From the NCBI GenBank assembly GCA_002438845.1, contig DJRG01000057.1, forward strand, positions 609 to 62,469: a stretch of 61,861 nt of DNA, in the 5' to 3' direction. This document shows positions 14,818 through 24,256 of this stretch, piece by piece; the first letter of the stretch is position 1; the number at the start of each line of letters is the position of its first letter. A program made the position numbers and the translations under genes. The DNA comes from Bacteroidales bacterium UBA6366. Its GTDB lineage: Bacteria > Bacteroidota > Bacteroidia > Bacteroidales > UBA932. The notes beneath the pieces were generated by a model. It saw only the letters and a program-made list of their open reading frames with translations, did no database searches and was not told where the DNA came from.

Positions 14818-16206
14818 TTAGTAGAGACTGTTGTAGGAAGCAGTTCCGTTTGAGTAATAATTGTATTGATTGGCTAATTTGCCGTACATCTGCCCGAGAA
14901 CCTCAAGGTAAGGCTTGCCTTCCACAAGGGTCAGCCGATAGACCGTGTCATCCACCTTGTAGAAATCCATCCCGTCCATCGTGATCGTGTCGTAGTCGTC
15001 AGGAAGATCCTCGACCAAGGCGCCGGACGGAGGGACTATGACCTCATACTGACCGTTTGAGTTGACTATGTAGAAGACTCCGTCCTGATAGTAGTACGGC
15101 TGGTTGGCGTAGGCGTAACTCTGGACGAGCCCCAGCCTGTCCGCAAGGGAATAGGCGTTGTTGGCCCTCGTCGAGTTCAATGCGAACGTGTTGTTCTGAG
15201 CCGCTATGGTGGCGTTGTTCTGAGCAATTATCCTGTTCTGCTCCTCGATGATCCGGTTGTTGGAGTCGATGGCGCGGTACATCCGGTAGGTGTTGTTGTA
15301 GTAGGCGAAACGGACCGAGGCAAACACCAGATCCGAGACGGCACGATCAATGCACACTCCGAACGGAGGGCGGCAGACAACGAATATGTCCCCGTACGGA
15401 CGGTAATATATTCCATCATAGATGCAATATTCAACTCCCCAGTAAGTCATTCTTCTGTAACGCGGAGGGAGACTGTGGACCCTGTAGCCGTAGCAATGGT
15501 GGTCGTGCGCCCAGAAATGTTTCGGACGGTCGTACGGCATGAAGTCACGGTCACGCGGCGGGATTCTGTGGACATTCCTGTCCTCGCCGATCCTCATGAA
15601 GTCGCTGCGGCTTTCCCTCATGACATCTCTCCCGCCATGGGCGTTGCGGTCGAAAGATGTCAGACCGTCCCTGGTGGCGTTGCCTACCCTTTGGGACTGA
15701 TCTCTTCCGGTGCCGGCCGCCGAACCGCGGGCTGAAGTGCTTCTGGTAGAAGAAGAACCGCCGATCTGCCGCACGACTCTGCCGCCGGAACTTCTCGAAG
15801 AGGACGACGACTCCCTGGCTGATGAGGAAGAGCGGCGACGGTTGTTGTCCTGAGAGCCGCGTGAAACGTCCGTGGAAGAACTTCTGCGACTGTTGTCCCG
15901 GGAACTCCTCGAAACGCTCGAACCACTCCTGCGGTTGTTGTCCTGAGAACTCCTGGACATGGACGAACCCGAACTCCTCGTAGAAGAAGAATTCGAGCTT
16001 CTCGCGGAAGAAGAACTTCTGGACGAAGAACTCCCGGACGATGACCCTCTGGACGATGACCCTCTGGACGAAGATCTCGTCTGGGACGAAGTTGTGGTGC
16101 CCCTCGAGCCGGAGGAGCGTCTTTCCTGTGAATATGAATCAACGGGAGCCGCAAACATGGCCAGCACGACGGCTGACGCAAGGGCGATGTTCAGAATATT
16201 CTTCAT
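14818..16206 (-). CDS. exported Ser/Arg-rich protein, DUF6515-like C-terminus
   Basis: 462 residues. A signal peptide (MKNILNIALASAVVLAMFAAPVDSYS region) is followed by about 150 residues made almost only of Ser, Arg, Gly and Asn (repeats like SRSSQDNNRRSGSS). A Tyr/Pro-rich region with YCIYDGIYYRPYGDIFVVCRPPFG comes next. A C-terminal segment repeats the theme of hydrophobic short strands (YYYQDGVFYIV, VIVPPSGALVEDLPDDY, GMDFYKVDDTVYRL), which resembles the DUF6515 family. A Gln/Asn-rich helix (IIEEQNRIIAQNNATIAAQN) sits between them. Function is unknown. Its place between namZ and the kinase suggests an envelope role. Confidence 0.7.
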   Translation of the reverse strand: MKNILNIALASAVVLAMFAAPVDSYSQERRSSGSRGTTTSSQTRSSSRGSSSRGSSSGSSSSRSSSSARSSNSSSTRSSGSSMSRSSQDNNRRSGSSVSRSSRDNSRRSSSTDVSRGSQDNNRRRSSSSARESSSSSRSSGGRVVRQIGGSSSTRSTSARGSAAGTGRDQSQRVGNATRDGLTSFDRNAHGGRDVMRESRSDFMRIGEDRNVHRIPPRDRDFMPYDRPKHFWAHDHHCYGYRVHSLPPRYRRMTYWGVEYCIYDGIYYRPYGDIFVVCRPPFGVCIDRAVSDLVFASVRFAYYNNTYRMYRAIDSNNRIIEEQNRIIAQNNATIAAQNNTFALNSTRANNAYSLADRLGLVQSYAYANQPYYYQDGVFYIVNSNGQYEVIVPPSGALVEDLPDDYDTITMDGMDFYKVDDTVYRLTLVEGKPYLEVLGQMYGKLANQYNYYSNGTASYNSLY

Positions 16207-16226
16207 GATGATCCGGTGTTAAGTGG

Positions 16227-17501
16227 TTAATTATAGATCCAATACTTTTTGGAAAGCTTCCGGAAGGCTTCGACATCCTTTGACCAGTAGTCAGCGATGT
16301 CCTCTACCTTCAGACGCTTTCCGAAAGCCGTTCTTACATAATCTGTACCACAGACCTTGTCGAACATGTTGTTGCGTCCCTTCGAGAGTGCGAACGGATT
16401 CCTGTCCGGATAGAGTTCGTTCACAGCCTGCATCACGTAGAATTGGGTCAACGTGCAGCAAGCGGCCTCATAGTCAGTGTAATGGAACTGGACTCCATGG
16501 ATGAGTTTTCCCTGAAGGCTGCCGGAGAACGGCTTGAAATGGATTGTCCTGAACGCCACTCCATGAAGGTTGTAACTGTCCAGACGGGCTTTCAAGGCAT
16601 CTGCGTCAATCCATTCGGCGGCAAACACCTCGAACGGGAGGGTGTAGCCGATGCCGATGTTAAGGTAGCCCTGGAACTCGCCCGCGATACCGGATGACGG
16701 GTAGTTCACGGCGGACTGAGGATAAGGGATGTTCGGGGACGGAAGCACCCAAGGAAGGTTGGTGTCCTGATAGAGCATATTTCTGTGCCATCCTTCCATA
16801 GGGATGACGGAAAGCTTGCATTTCAGAGGAGCCTCGTTGCCTTTCTCGCCACAGTTAAGGCCTTCCTCGTTGATCAAGATCGCAAGCTCTCCGACCGTGA
16901 GTCCGTAGATGTAAGGGATCTTGAACTCGCTGACAAACGAGTGGAAGCCAGGTTCCACGAGGCATCCCTCGACTTTGTTGCCACCCAATGGGTTAGGCCT
17001 GTCAAGGACCATGACCTCAATGTTGTTCTCAGCACAGGCGCGCATCACAAGACCGAGGGTGCTGATGAATGTGTAGGAACGGCTGCCGATGTCCTGGATA
17101 TCATAGACGACAATGTCCAATCCTTCAAGCATCTTCTTGCTCGGCTTGCGGTTGGCGCCATAGACGGAGTAGACCGGAATGCCAGTCTTGGCGTCTTTGA
17201 AATCCTCAACGTGCGAGCCTGCGTAAGCATCGCCACGCACGCCATGCTCAGGAGCGAAGAGAGCCTTAAGGTTGACTCCATGGGCCTCGTTGAGGATGTC
17301 GATTGTGGAACGAAGGTTGTGGTCAATGCCGCTCGGATTTGTGACAAGGCCGACATTCTTCCCGACAAGTCCCTCAAAGCCACGTCCTTCAAGGACTTCG
17401 ATTCCAGTGCGGACTATCTGTCTCTCCGCCGCCAAGGCTGCGGATGAGGCGATCGCCGCGGCGGCGAACAGGACTGTGGATATTCTTTTGACTTTGTTCA
17501 T
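16227..17501 (-). CDS. namZ: exo-beta-N-acetylmuramidase NamZ (DUF1343)
   Basis: 424 residues with an Ala-rich signal peptide (VLFAAAAIASSAALA). The mature part shows DUF1343 signatures: GLVTNPSGIDH, LFAPEHGVRGD, VVYDIQDIGSRSYTFISTL and LDRPNPLGG. NamZ of Bacillus subtilis and Tannerella removes MurNAc from the non-reducing ends of peptidoglycan fragments. The start at 17501 (MNKVKR) is chosen because the reading frame upstream of it is antisense-like sequence within the MFS gene. It lies 26 bp after an AmpG-like permease, which could import the released sugars. Confidence 0.9.
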   Translation of the reverse strand: MNKVKRISTVLFAAAAIASSAALAAERQIVRTGIEVLEGRGFEGLVGKNVGLVTNPSGIDHNLRSTIDILNEAHGVNLKALFAPEHGVRGDAYAGSHVEDFKDAKTGIPVYSVYGANRKPSKKMLEGLDIVVYDIQDIGSRSYTFISTLGLVMRACAENNIEVMVLDRPNPLGGNKVEGCLVEPGFHSFVSEFKIPYIYGLTVGELAILINEEGLNCGEKGNEAPLKCKLSVIPMEGWHRNMLYQDTNLPWVLPSPNIPYPQSAVNYPSSGIAGEFQGYLNIGIGYTLPFEVFAAEWIDADALKARLDSYNLHGVAFRTIHFKPFSGSLQGKLIHGVQFHYTDYEAACCTLTQFYVMQAVNELYPDRNPFALSKGRNNMFDKVCGTDYVRTAFGKRLKVEDIADYWSKDVEAFRKLSKKYWIYN

Positions 17502-17527
17502 ATATTCATTGATTGTTGGTGGGTTGA

Positions 17528-18853
17528 TTATTTCCTGCCGTATTCCGGATCTATCTTGCGGTCGGCGAGGAAGGTGACAATGACGGTGGCGATGCAGCAG
17601 ACAATGACCATCCAGAAGAAGCCCTTGTAGCCGAGGGATTCCTGAAGGAAGCCGGCGAACATGCCGGGAATCATCATGCTCAGAGCCATGAAGCAGGTGC
17701 AGAACGCATAGTGCGATGTCTTGAACTCGCCTTCGGAGAAGTACATCATGTAGAGCATGTAGGCGGTGAAGCCGAATCCGTAGCCGAACTGCTCGATTGC
17801 GATGCAGGTGCAGATCACGGCAAAGCTCACAGGCTGGACAACAGCGAGATAGACGAAAGACAGGCAAGGGAGCGTCATGAACGCGGCCATGATCCAGATG
17901 GATTTTTTCAGTCCGAGACGGGAGGCGAGAAGCCCTCCAAGAATGCCGCCAAGAAGAAGGAATATCACGCCGAGCGTACCATAGGCGATGCCTACCTCCG
18001 CGGTCTGCATCCCGAGACCTCCGACCTCTCTGGAGGCAACCAGGAACGGAGTGCACATCTTGATGAGGAAAGCTTCCGGAAGACGGTAGCAAAGCATGAA
18101 TATTATCGCGAGCCAAACGCCAGGCTTCTTGAAATAAGTCGTGACGGTACGGCCGAATCCTTCGAATATCTCACCGACCTTGCCGCCCGAGTTTTCCTGA
18201 ATATTAGGCACATCGGACTCCGGCTTGGGAATAGCGAAGGTGTGGTAAAGGGTCAGGGCCGTCAGCAGGATACCGGAGCCGCCTATGGTCAGTTGCCAGG
18301 CAAGAGGGACGTTGCCGGTTCTGGTCTCAAGAAGGCCGGCCACGGCGACGATCACACCGTTGCCGAACACGTTGGCCAGTCTGTAGAATGTGCTGCGGAC
18401 TCCCACAAAGGCCGCCTGACTGCTTTGGCTCTGGGCCAGCATGTAGAATCCGTCGGCGGCGATGTCGTGCGTAGCCGAGGCGAATGCCGCGAAGACAAAC
18501 AGTATCAAGGTGAAGGAGAACAAGCTCATCGGCGTGCTTCCCGAGGCGATTGTCTCAGCCGACGGGTGAGGCATCGTGAGAGCCTGGATGACAAAGGCGA
18601 TGGACATTATGATCTGCATCGTGATGATCCACCATCTCTTGGTCTTGATGATGTCCACGAAAGGGCTCCAGAGGAACTTTAGCGTCCACGGGAGATAAAG
18701 AAGGGATGTGAACAAGGCCATCTGTCCGTTCGGCACGCCCATCTTGGCGAACATCAGGACAGAGACGTTGTTGACAAGGAAATATGGAATGCCCTCCACG
18801 AAGTAGAGGGTCGGGATCCACATCCAAGGGTTACGTTTAGTAAAATTACTCAT
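17528..18853 (-). CDS. MFS permease, AmpG-like (muropeptide or MurNAc import)
   Basis: 441-residue major facilitator with about 12 helices. It begins NPWMWIPTLYFVEGIPYFLVNNVSVLMFAKMG, typical of AmpG and related Bacteroidota permeases. The intracellular loop SATHDIAADGFYMLAQ parallels the AmpG motif with conserved Asp residues. It is adjacent to namZ and to the SpoIID fusion gene (15-bp gap), so transport of peptidoglycan fragments is the best guess. The exact substrate (free MurNAc, GlcNAc-MurNAc or anhydro-muropeptide) cannot be read from the sequence. Confidence 0.85.
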   Translation of the reverse strand: MSNFTKRNPWMWIPTLYFVEGIPYFLVNNVSVLMFAKMGVPNGQMALFTSLLYLPWTLKFLWSPFVDIIKTKRWWIITMQIIMSIAFVIQALTMPHPSAETIASGSTPMSLFSFTLILFVFAAFASATHDIAADGFYMLAQSQSSQAAFVGVRSTFYRLANVFGNGVIVAVAGLLETRTGNVPLAWQLTIGGSGILLTALTLYHTFAIPKPESDVPNIQENSGGKVGEIFEGFGRTVTTYFKKPGVWLAIIFMLCYRLPEAFLIKMCTPFLVASREVGGLGMQTAEVGIAYGTLGVIFLLLGGILGGLLASRLGLKKSIWIMAAFMTLPCLSFVYLAVVQPVSFAVICTCIAIEQFGYGFGFTAYMLYMMYFSEGEFKTSHYAFCTCFMALSMMIPGMFAGFLQESLGYKGFFWMVIVCCIATVIVTFLADRKIDPEYGRK

Positions 18854-18868
18854 TATGTGTAGGTTTGA

Positions 18869-21175
18869 TTATCTTCTTTCCAAAACGCTGCCCGGGTAGT
18901 AGTGCAGCAGTATCTGATCGAACGTGTAGCCTTTGCTGGCCATCACGGCGGCGCCGATCTGGCACAGACCCACTCCGTGTCCCCAGCCGGCTCCGTCGAG
19001 GACAAGTCTGTCTCCATCCCACTTTACGTCAAAGGCTGAACTCTTGAGATGGGAATCGGACAGCCAACGGCGGATGATGAGTTCCTTGCCGATGACCATC
19101 GTCTTTTTGACACCGATGATCCTGAGCCTTTTCAGCCTTCCGGAAGGTCCCCTTTCGATCGGGACAAGATCCCGGATCGTACCGAAATCAATCCCGGAAC
19201 GCCTGCGGACAAGGTCGGACACCTCCGTCCTGGAATATTCAGTGGTCCATCTGTAGAAGTCCTTCGTCTCCAGATCGTAGTCGTTGAGCACCTGGGAAAG
19301 AATCCTTTCGTCACTGGTGTCGCAGAAAACTTCGCCGCCTTCCACGCAGTCCGGCGTGTCAGGGAGCGGTTGGAGATAAGGGTAACCCTTGTCCTCCCAG
19401 CAGGTGCTGAAAAGTTCCATCCGTCCGCCGCAACATTTGGAGAAGCGGGCGTCGCAGATTTCGTCTCCGGATGTGAGGACGAGCCCCCAGGTCTGGTCTA
19501 TCGCCTTGCGGACGGTGTCGCCCACAGCCATTGTAAGTCCTTGATAGCGTTGGCAGTGATCATCAGCGCAGACGTCAAACAAGGTGTGGTCGTCGTGGTC
19601 GAACCATTTTATGTACACCTCGTCTCCAGTCACTGAGGCGGATTGCCCGGTCACTGAGCCTGTCGAAGTGACCTTGGCTCCGTCTGTCGCTTCGACAGGC
19701 TCAGCGACCGACAGGGATGGCTCAGCGACCGAAAGGGCGGATCCGTCGGCCGGAACCGGTCCCTGAGCCTGCCGAAGGGCCGATTTCCTACGGTGCTCCA
19801 CCTGCGCCATCACCCATGAACGTGAAATCACAGCATGAGCCTTGAGGAACTCCAGCCCGGCCGAAGCCTTCATCTCGGATGAGATCACACTCAAGAGATA
19901 GTCCTCGACACCAACTATATTCACAGCCGTCACCTTGTCCCCGTCCACGATGAATTTCAGCGTCCCGGCGAACTTCTGCGTCACTTTTCTCTCCCAATGG
20001 AAATCCACCCCGATGGTCACCCCATAGAGGATGAACGACGGCTCGGCGAACATTGTAGCCTCGGTCTGAGCCTCGAAGACCAATTCATCGTAAAGGACTC
20101 CGTTGTAGGAGATGCTTCCCTCGGAATACTCCACTTTCTGTTTTCCGGCTCCGTCCGAAATGATCTCGAACTCAATCTCCCGGCCGGACATGATGCCGAC
20201 CTCCAGCCTGTTCTGGGTTCTGGTCAGCCTCCAGACAATCCCCTTTTCGGTCTCCTCGCTTGCTGCCACCTCTTCGACAACCTGGGAAAGAAGCTTTGAA
20301 TCAAGCTTATCGAAATCCTCTTTCTCGGGAGCGACATAAACTCCGGCCATGTCCGCGCATCCCGGACTCATCGCCAAGTGGTCAGAGGCCGTGGAAAAAT
20401 AATTATGCGGACGATGTTTTTCCCTGAACATCACAACCGTACGATACTCTCCCCCATGATACCAAGCAATCAGGTTAAGCCTTGGCTCTTCCGAGTCTTC
20501 AGGCAAAGGAGCGCAGTCCAGAAGCCTGTAGAACAGCTTGGCGGTGGATTTCGCCGTGGTTCCACGGAGCACGAAAACGCCGCGGGCATATTCATCAAGA
20601 TGGAACAGCCTGGCCTCCTTTACATTCGTCAGGAATTCCAAAGTTCCGTCCTCGCTCGTGTCAAGCAGTTCGTCAACTCTGCGCTGAAGTGGCATCAGAC
20701 CTTGTGGACACGCCTGGAAATGCATGTGGTCCGGAGCCGACGCCCCGCTTTGAGGGCCATTGTAGAACCCAAGATATTCATTGTTCTCCTTGACGAAGTC
20801 GAGAAGATCCTGATAGCGGTGCCAGATTGACTGCGGCGTGTGGTCGAAGCTGGAAATCACCAGATGCGACGGAAAGATCGGATAAGGGTTCAATGTAACA
20901 CGGTACTTGCGTCCTTTGCGTCCTTCGAACTCGATGTTTGTCTGCTCCGCCGGGCGGTTCTCCGGACACAGGAAGCACGGCCTCTCACTGATGGACTTCT
21001 TGTCCAAAGCGGCCTCGGAGGAGATTCTTCTGCACGGATTATACTGAACGACCACCCTCAGCCCGCCGACTTCAAGGTGCTTCATCTCGGCTTTCTTGAG
21101 GTTGCGGTAATTCTCAGCGGCCAGAGGCCAGACCGAAAGCTGGTCCTTTATGAATTTGTCGATTTGTCTATCCAT
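18869..21175 (-). CDS. DUF4922 (HIT/GalT-like) - SpoIID/LytB fusion protein
   Basis: 768 residues with no signal peptide. Residues 1 to about 310 are DUF4922, related to HIT/GalT nucleotidyl transferases and GDP-hexose phosphorylases, with the motif SGASAPDHMHFQACPQG supplying His-x-His-x-Gln. Residues about 390-768 are a SpoIID/LytB domain: VEDYLLSVISSEM with the catalytic-type Glu, SKCCGGRM, and GWGHGVGLCQIGAAVMA. SpoIID cleaves glycan strands as a lytic transglycosylase. Residues about 462-516 (SALRQAQGPVPADGS and AEPVEAT) are the translation of inserted palindromic repeats. The cytoplasm-type fusion of a nucleotide-sugar domain to a wall-degrading domain is puzzling. It may act on imported fragments. 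Confidence 0.85.
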   Translation of the reverse strand: MDRQIDKFIKDQLSVWPLAAENYRNLKKAEMKHLEVGGLRVVVQYNPCRRISSEAALDKKSISERPCFLCPENRPAEQTNIEFEGRKGRKYRVTLNPYPIFPSHLVISSFDHTPQSIWHRYQDLLDFVKENNEYLGFYNGPQSGASAPDHMHFQACPQGLMPLQRRVDELLDTSEDGTLEFLTNVKEARLFHLDEYARGVFVLRGTTAKSTAKLFYRLLDCAPLPEDSEEPRLNLIAWYHGGEYRTVVMFREKHRPHNYFSTASDHLAMSPGCADMAGVYVAPEKEDFDKLDSKLLSQVVEEVAASEETEKGIVWRLTRTQNRLEVGIMSGREIEFEIISDGAGKQKVEYSEGSISYNGVLYDELVFEAQTEATMFAEPSFILYGVTIGVDFHWERKVTQKFAGTLKFIVDGDKVTAVNIVGVEDYLLSVISSEMKASAGLEFLKAHAVISRSWVMAQVEHRRKSALRQAQGPVPADGSALSVAEPSLSVAEPVEATDGAKVTSTGSVTGQSASVTGDEVYIKWFDHDDHTLFDVCADDHCQRYQGLTMAVGDTVRKAIDQTWGLVLTSGDEICDARFSKCCGGRMELFSTCWEDKGYPYLQPLPDTPDCVEGGEVFCDTSDERILSQVLNDYDLETKDFYRWTTEYSRTEVSDLVRRRSGIDFGTIRDLVPIERGPSGRLKRLRIIGVKKTMVIGKELIIRRWLSDSHLKSSAFDVKWDGDRLVLDGAGWGHGVGLCQIGAAVMASKGYTFDQILLHYYPGSVLERR
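19649..19782. repeat. cluster of REP-like palindromes inside the SpoIID coding region
   Basis: Three copies lie within 134 bp. At 19649-19673 the arms are GGTCACT and AGTGACC around GAGCCTGTCGA. At 19686-19708 the arms are GTCGCT/AGCGAC with the core in inverted orientation. At 19759-19782 there is a diverged copy, GGTCCCT...AGGGCC. Partial pieces (GGCTCAGCGACCGAAAG) lie between. All remain in frame and are translated into low-complexity peptide, so the host protein tolerates the insertion in a surface loop. Confidence 0.75.
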
Positions 21176-21777
21176 CAGAGCAATGCAAGTAAAGTGTCTT
21201 TGATTGATTTGAACTCCTGCTCAAAATTCGGGGTGAACAGTCCCATGCCAAGATTCGCCTCTATCTCGGCCATGTCCCGATAACGGCCTTCCGAGACCTC
21301 ATCAAGATCCGGATTCAGGACAAAATTCCCGACAGCGGCGAAGACATTCACAAGTTCCTTCTCCCGGGTGGATTCCCAGACGTAGGATTTCAGGTAGACA
21401 GGATTGAACTCCCTGAATCCCAACTCCTCGGAGGATTCCCGGTAAAGGGCTTCCTCCAGGCTTTCCCCATAGTCCACATGACCGCCGACCGCGGTGTCCC
21501 AAAGGCCGGGGAGCAGATCTTTCTTCATCGAGCGCTTCTGGATGTAGAGACAGCCCTCGCGGTTGATTATGTGCAGATGGACGACCGGATGCATGAGTTT
21601 CGAGCCGTCATGCACGGTCTTCCTCGTGGCCTGGCCTATGACCAAGCCATTCTCCTCCACGACAGGCACCATCTCTCCTGATGTGCATGGGCGCTCCCCT
21701 GGATTGTCAGAGGATGGCAAAGGCAGGATTGTCGCCGGTTCAGCAGGATAAATCAACTCAAACATGGTGTCATGCAA
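21175..21777 (-). CDS. NUDIX hydrolase (MutT-like, Idi/YfcD type)
   Basis: 200 residues. The NUDIX box is GGHVDYGESLEEALYRESSEELGF, matching GX5EX7REUXEE. The N-terminal part (MVPVVEENGLVIGQATR, then HPVVHLHIINREGCLYIQKRS) fits the isopentenyl-diphosphate isomerase-like and YfcD branch that hydrolyses small diphosphate compounds. Its stop overlaps the start of the SpoIID fusion gene (TGATG), and its own start overlaps the transporter gene by 8 bp. Substrate unknown; a nucleotide-sugar or isoprenoid diphosphate would fit the cell-wall setting. Confidence 0.88.
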   Translation of the reverse strand: MHDTMFELIYPAEPATILPLPSSDNPGERPCTSGEMVPVVEENGLVIGQATRKTVHDGSKLMHPVVHLHIINREGCLYIQKRSMKKDLLPGLWDTAVGGHVDYGESLEEALYRESSEELGFREFNPVYLKSYVWESTREKELVNVFAAVGNFVLNPDLDEVSEGRYRDMAEIEANLGMGLFTPNFEQEFKSIKDTLLALL

Positions 21778-23455
21778 TGGCCAAAAGAATCAGTAATTGG
21801 GCCACAAGCACCCTCATGAACATGGACAAAGGATAGACCGTGGCGTAGTTCACAGAAGGGTAATCCGTTCCGTAAGCTCCCTGAGTGAACGCCAGGACAG
21901 CCGGATCCGTCGTGCCTCCGGAGATCAGACCGCAGATCTGGTAAAAGTTCAGCTTGCAGGCATATCTTGCGATCAGGCCTATGGCGCAGACCGGAATGAA
22001 TGTGATCAGAGCGCCGTAAAGGATCCACCAGTAACCTCCGTTCAGGATGGAGCTTACGAAATTCTGTCCGGCTCCGAGACCTACAGCGGCCATGAAGAAG
22101 GATATTCCCATCTCCCGGACCATCAGGTTCGCGCTTTGTGTGGTGTAGGTCGTGATCTTCCACTTCGGCCCGAAATAGCCGAGCAGGATCGCTATGATGA
22201 GCGGTCCGCCCGCAAGTCCCAGCTTGATAGGCTGAGGAATGCCAGGGATGGCGATAGGAATTGAACCGAATATCACGCCAAGAGCGATTCCAAAGAAGAT
22301 CGGGATAAGGTTCGGGCGGTTCAAAGTCGAAGTCTGGTTGCCGACCAGATTGGCAACCTCTTCGATTCCAAGTTCCGGACCGACTACTCTCAGCACGTCC
22401 CCCATCTGAAGTATGAGGTTAGGCCTTGCGACAAGCCCCACACCAGATCTTATCACACGTGTGACGCTGACGCCATAATTGGCTCTGATGTTGAGGGTGC
22501 GCAGTGTGACACCAGTCAAAGAGGACTTTGTCACAGTGATCTTCCTGTTGACCATCTTGGCATCGATCTGCTCCCAATCCTGAAGGTGCATCGGGACTTC
22601 CTCACCGAAAGTGATCCTGAGAGAATCAACATTCTTCTGGGATGTGACAATCAGAAGTTTGTCGCCTTTCTGAAGGACGGTGTCAGGTCCCGGGATAGAC
22701 ATCAATCCGTCTCTAAGGATTCTGGAGATGACTATCGAGTTCCCCAAATCCTTCGTGGCCTCTTTGATTGTCAGTCCGAAAATGGCCGGATTCTCGACCT
22801 CACAGTGCATACGTCTGGCGATGTCCTCGTTATTATCCTCATTGTCAAGTTCTTCTTTTTCCTTTTCAAGATTCACTTTGAATATGGCCTTGAAGAACAT
22901 GATAAGGCCTATCACGAGCAGCACACCCAAAGGATACGCCACAGCATAAGCCGACGCAAGTCCTGATGTGGCTGCGGCGACATCTGAAGCAAGATAGTTC
23001 TCGGCCCTCATGGAGTCTGCCATCGTCTGCTGGGCGGCGCCAAGCCCCGGAGTGTTGGTCACGGCTCCCGACATCACTCCGACCATGGTCTTGAGATCCT
23101 CTCCCGTTATGAAATGGATCGCCACAGTCACACCTACAGCAAGCAGAATCAGCAAAACCGCAAGCAGATTCAGCTGCATGCCGCCCTTCTTGAACGAATG
23201 GAAGAATCCGGGACCGACCTGAAGGCCTATTGAGAACACAAACAGGATCAATCCGAAATCCTTCATGAAGCTGAGCACCGTGGCATCAACCCTAAGTCCG
23301 AAATGGCTTAGAAGGATGGCCACAAATAAAATCCAGGTGGATCCGATGGAAATACCTTTGATCTTGAACTTTCCAAGATACAGTCCGGCGGCGATCACCA
23401 CCGCAAAAGCCAGAATTGAATGGGCGATTCCCGCCCCGAAGAACAAATCTCGCAT
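21770..23455 (-). CDS. AspT/YidE-type transporter with two RCK_C domains
   Basis: 561-residue membrane protein of the aspartate:alanine exchanger family. Five or six helices (1-200) come first. Two TrkA_C/RCK_C regulatory domains follow in the middle (about 205-375, with RILRDGLMSIPGPDTVLQKGDKLLIV and ILQMGDVLRVVGP). A second membrane half (380-561) contains SGGTTDPAVLAFTQ. GAVTNTPGLGAAQQ in the first half is the matching signature. Substrate is not evident, though aspartate, alanine and other amino or dicarboxylic acids are known for the family. It sits in the cell-wall operon between the thioesterase and NUDIX genes. Confidence 0.88.
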   Translation of the reverse strand: MRDLFFGAGIAHSILAFAVVIAAGLYLGKFKIKGISIGSTWILFVAILLSHFGLRVDATVLSFMKDFGLILFVFSIGLQVGPGFFHSFKKGGMQLNLLAVLLILLAVGVTVAIHFITGEDLKTMVGVMSGAVTNTPGLGAAQQTMADSMRAENYLASDVAAATSGLASAYAVAYPLGVLLVIGLIMFFKAIFKVNLEKEKEELDNEDNNEDIARRMHCEVENPAIFGLTIKEATKDLGNSIVISRILRDGLMSIPGPDTVLQKGDKLLIVTSQKNVDSLRITFGEEVPMHLQDWEQIDAKMVNRKITVTKSSLTGVTLRTLNIRANYGVSVTRVIRSGVGLVARPNLILQMGDVLRVVGPELGIEEVANLVGNQTSTLNRPNLIPIFFGIALGVIFGSIPIAIPGIPQPIKLGLAGGPLIIAILLGYFGPKWKITTYTTQSANLMVREMGISFFMAAVGLGAGQNFVSSILNGGYWWILYGALITFIPVCAIGLIARYACKLNFYQICGLISGGTTDPAVLAFTQGAYGTDYPSVNYATVYPLSMFMRVLVAQLLILLAIA

Positions 23456-23461
23456 ACCAAA

Positions 23462-24256
23462 CTAAAAATCTATCCGCGCGCTAAAGCACGGTTTGTCTTC
23501 TATTTTACCTTCAATGAAATATGTCTTGCGCCCGTCAGCCTCGACGTAACTTCTGAATATTCTTACCTCCTCACCAGGCTTTGTCTCTTTGATGAAATTC
23601 ACGCTGATGCTCCTTACTCGGTTGCCGGCCACCACCGGGTAGTCGATGCAGTCCATCGCCCAGACCACGTAGCGGGCGTTGTTGGTGTGTCCCAGCACAT
23701 CTATGTCCGAATATGCCGCCTTGTGGCAGCCAACCTCCTCCACAGGGATATTCTTAGGCATGACAATCTTCTCACACGGGGTCTGAATGGCATGATCAAG
23801 GCACTGGGTGGCCGCCGGGACCAAGTTCAGGACCTCATCGCTGCGCACCAACCGCCTGGTTTCCACATTCATCACGATCCATGACGACGTGCAGGCCACA
23901 AGAACCTTAGACTTGTCGGCAAAATCTGTGTCCCCTTTCCCTCGGAGTTCAAAGTCACGCAGGAAAAACAGTCCGTCAAGACCTTTGTGCCATGTGTAGA
24001 GGGTTGTCTCGTCCGTCCACACCGGCGGGTTCAGGAAATCCATCCGCATCCTTGACAGCACCCATGCCGTGTGATGCTTCTGTAGGTCTTCATAACCGAA
24101 ATGCAAGGCCCCCGCAGCCAGATACGCCATCTCCTGGGCGTGATCCATGAACGCGGCCGGCTTCAGATGAAACGACGCATCCGTGTCATAGCACGGGATC
24201 GTGATGTCTGTGCTGAACCGGTTGTCCAAGACATTAACATTTTCCATAGCAATCAA
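23462..24256 (-). CDS. acyl-ACP thioesterase (double hotdog)
   Basis: 264 residues of the FatA/FatB-related bacterial acyl-ACP thioesterase family. The first hotdog repeat includes ITIPCYDTDASFHLKPAAFMDHAQEMA with the long helix. The second includes VGCHKAAYSDIDVLGHTNNARYVVWAMD, in which Asp-x-x-x-His-x-x-Asn-x-x-Tyr marks the active-site strand and helix. It releases free fatty acids from ACP. It overlaps the preceding gene by 4 bp and is followed 6 bp later by the AspT-type gene. The start may be MIAMEN at 24256 or the ATG three codons inside. Confidence 0.88.
   Translation of the reverse strand: MIAMENVNVLDNRFSTDITIPCYDTDASFHLKPAAFMDHAQEMAYLAAGALHFGYEDLQKHHTAWVLSRMRMDFLNPPVWTDETTLYTWHKGLDGLFFLRDFELRGKGDTDFADKSKVLVACTSSWIVMNVETRRLVRSDEVLNLVPAATQCLDHAIQTPCEKIVMPKNIPVEEVGCHKAAYSDIDVLGHTNNARYVVWAMDCIDYPVVAGNRVRSISVNFIKETKPGEEVRIFRSYVEADGRKTYFIEGKIEDKPCFSARIDF

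Noticed and set aside
15684..16181. Alternative Arg/Pro-rich reading frames opposite or alongside the Ser/Arg-rich gene
   Set aside because: They result from the low-complexity Ser/Arg codons read in shifted frames. The signal peptide and C-terminal domain fix the real frame.
17502..18116. Longer N-terminus for NamZ in the same frame
   Set aside because: The extra 205 residues are Arg/His/Cys-rich antisense translation of the MFS gene. The signal peptide begins at 17501.
19649..19782. A functional domain made of the SALRQAQGP / AEPVEAT peptides
   Set aside because: The same peptides arise wherever the palindromic repeat is translated, including the unrelated HU-CCDC81 protein, so they reflect the DNA repeat.
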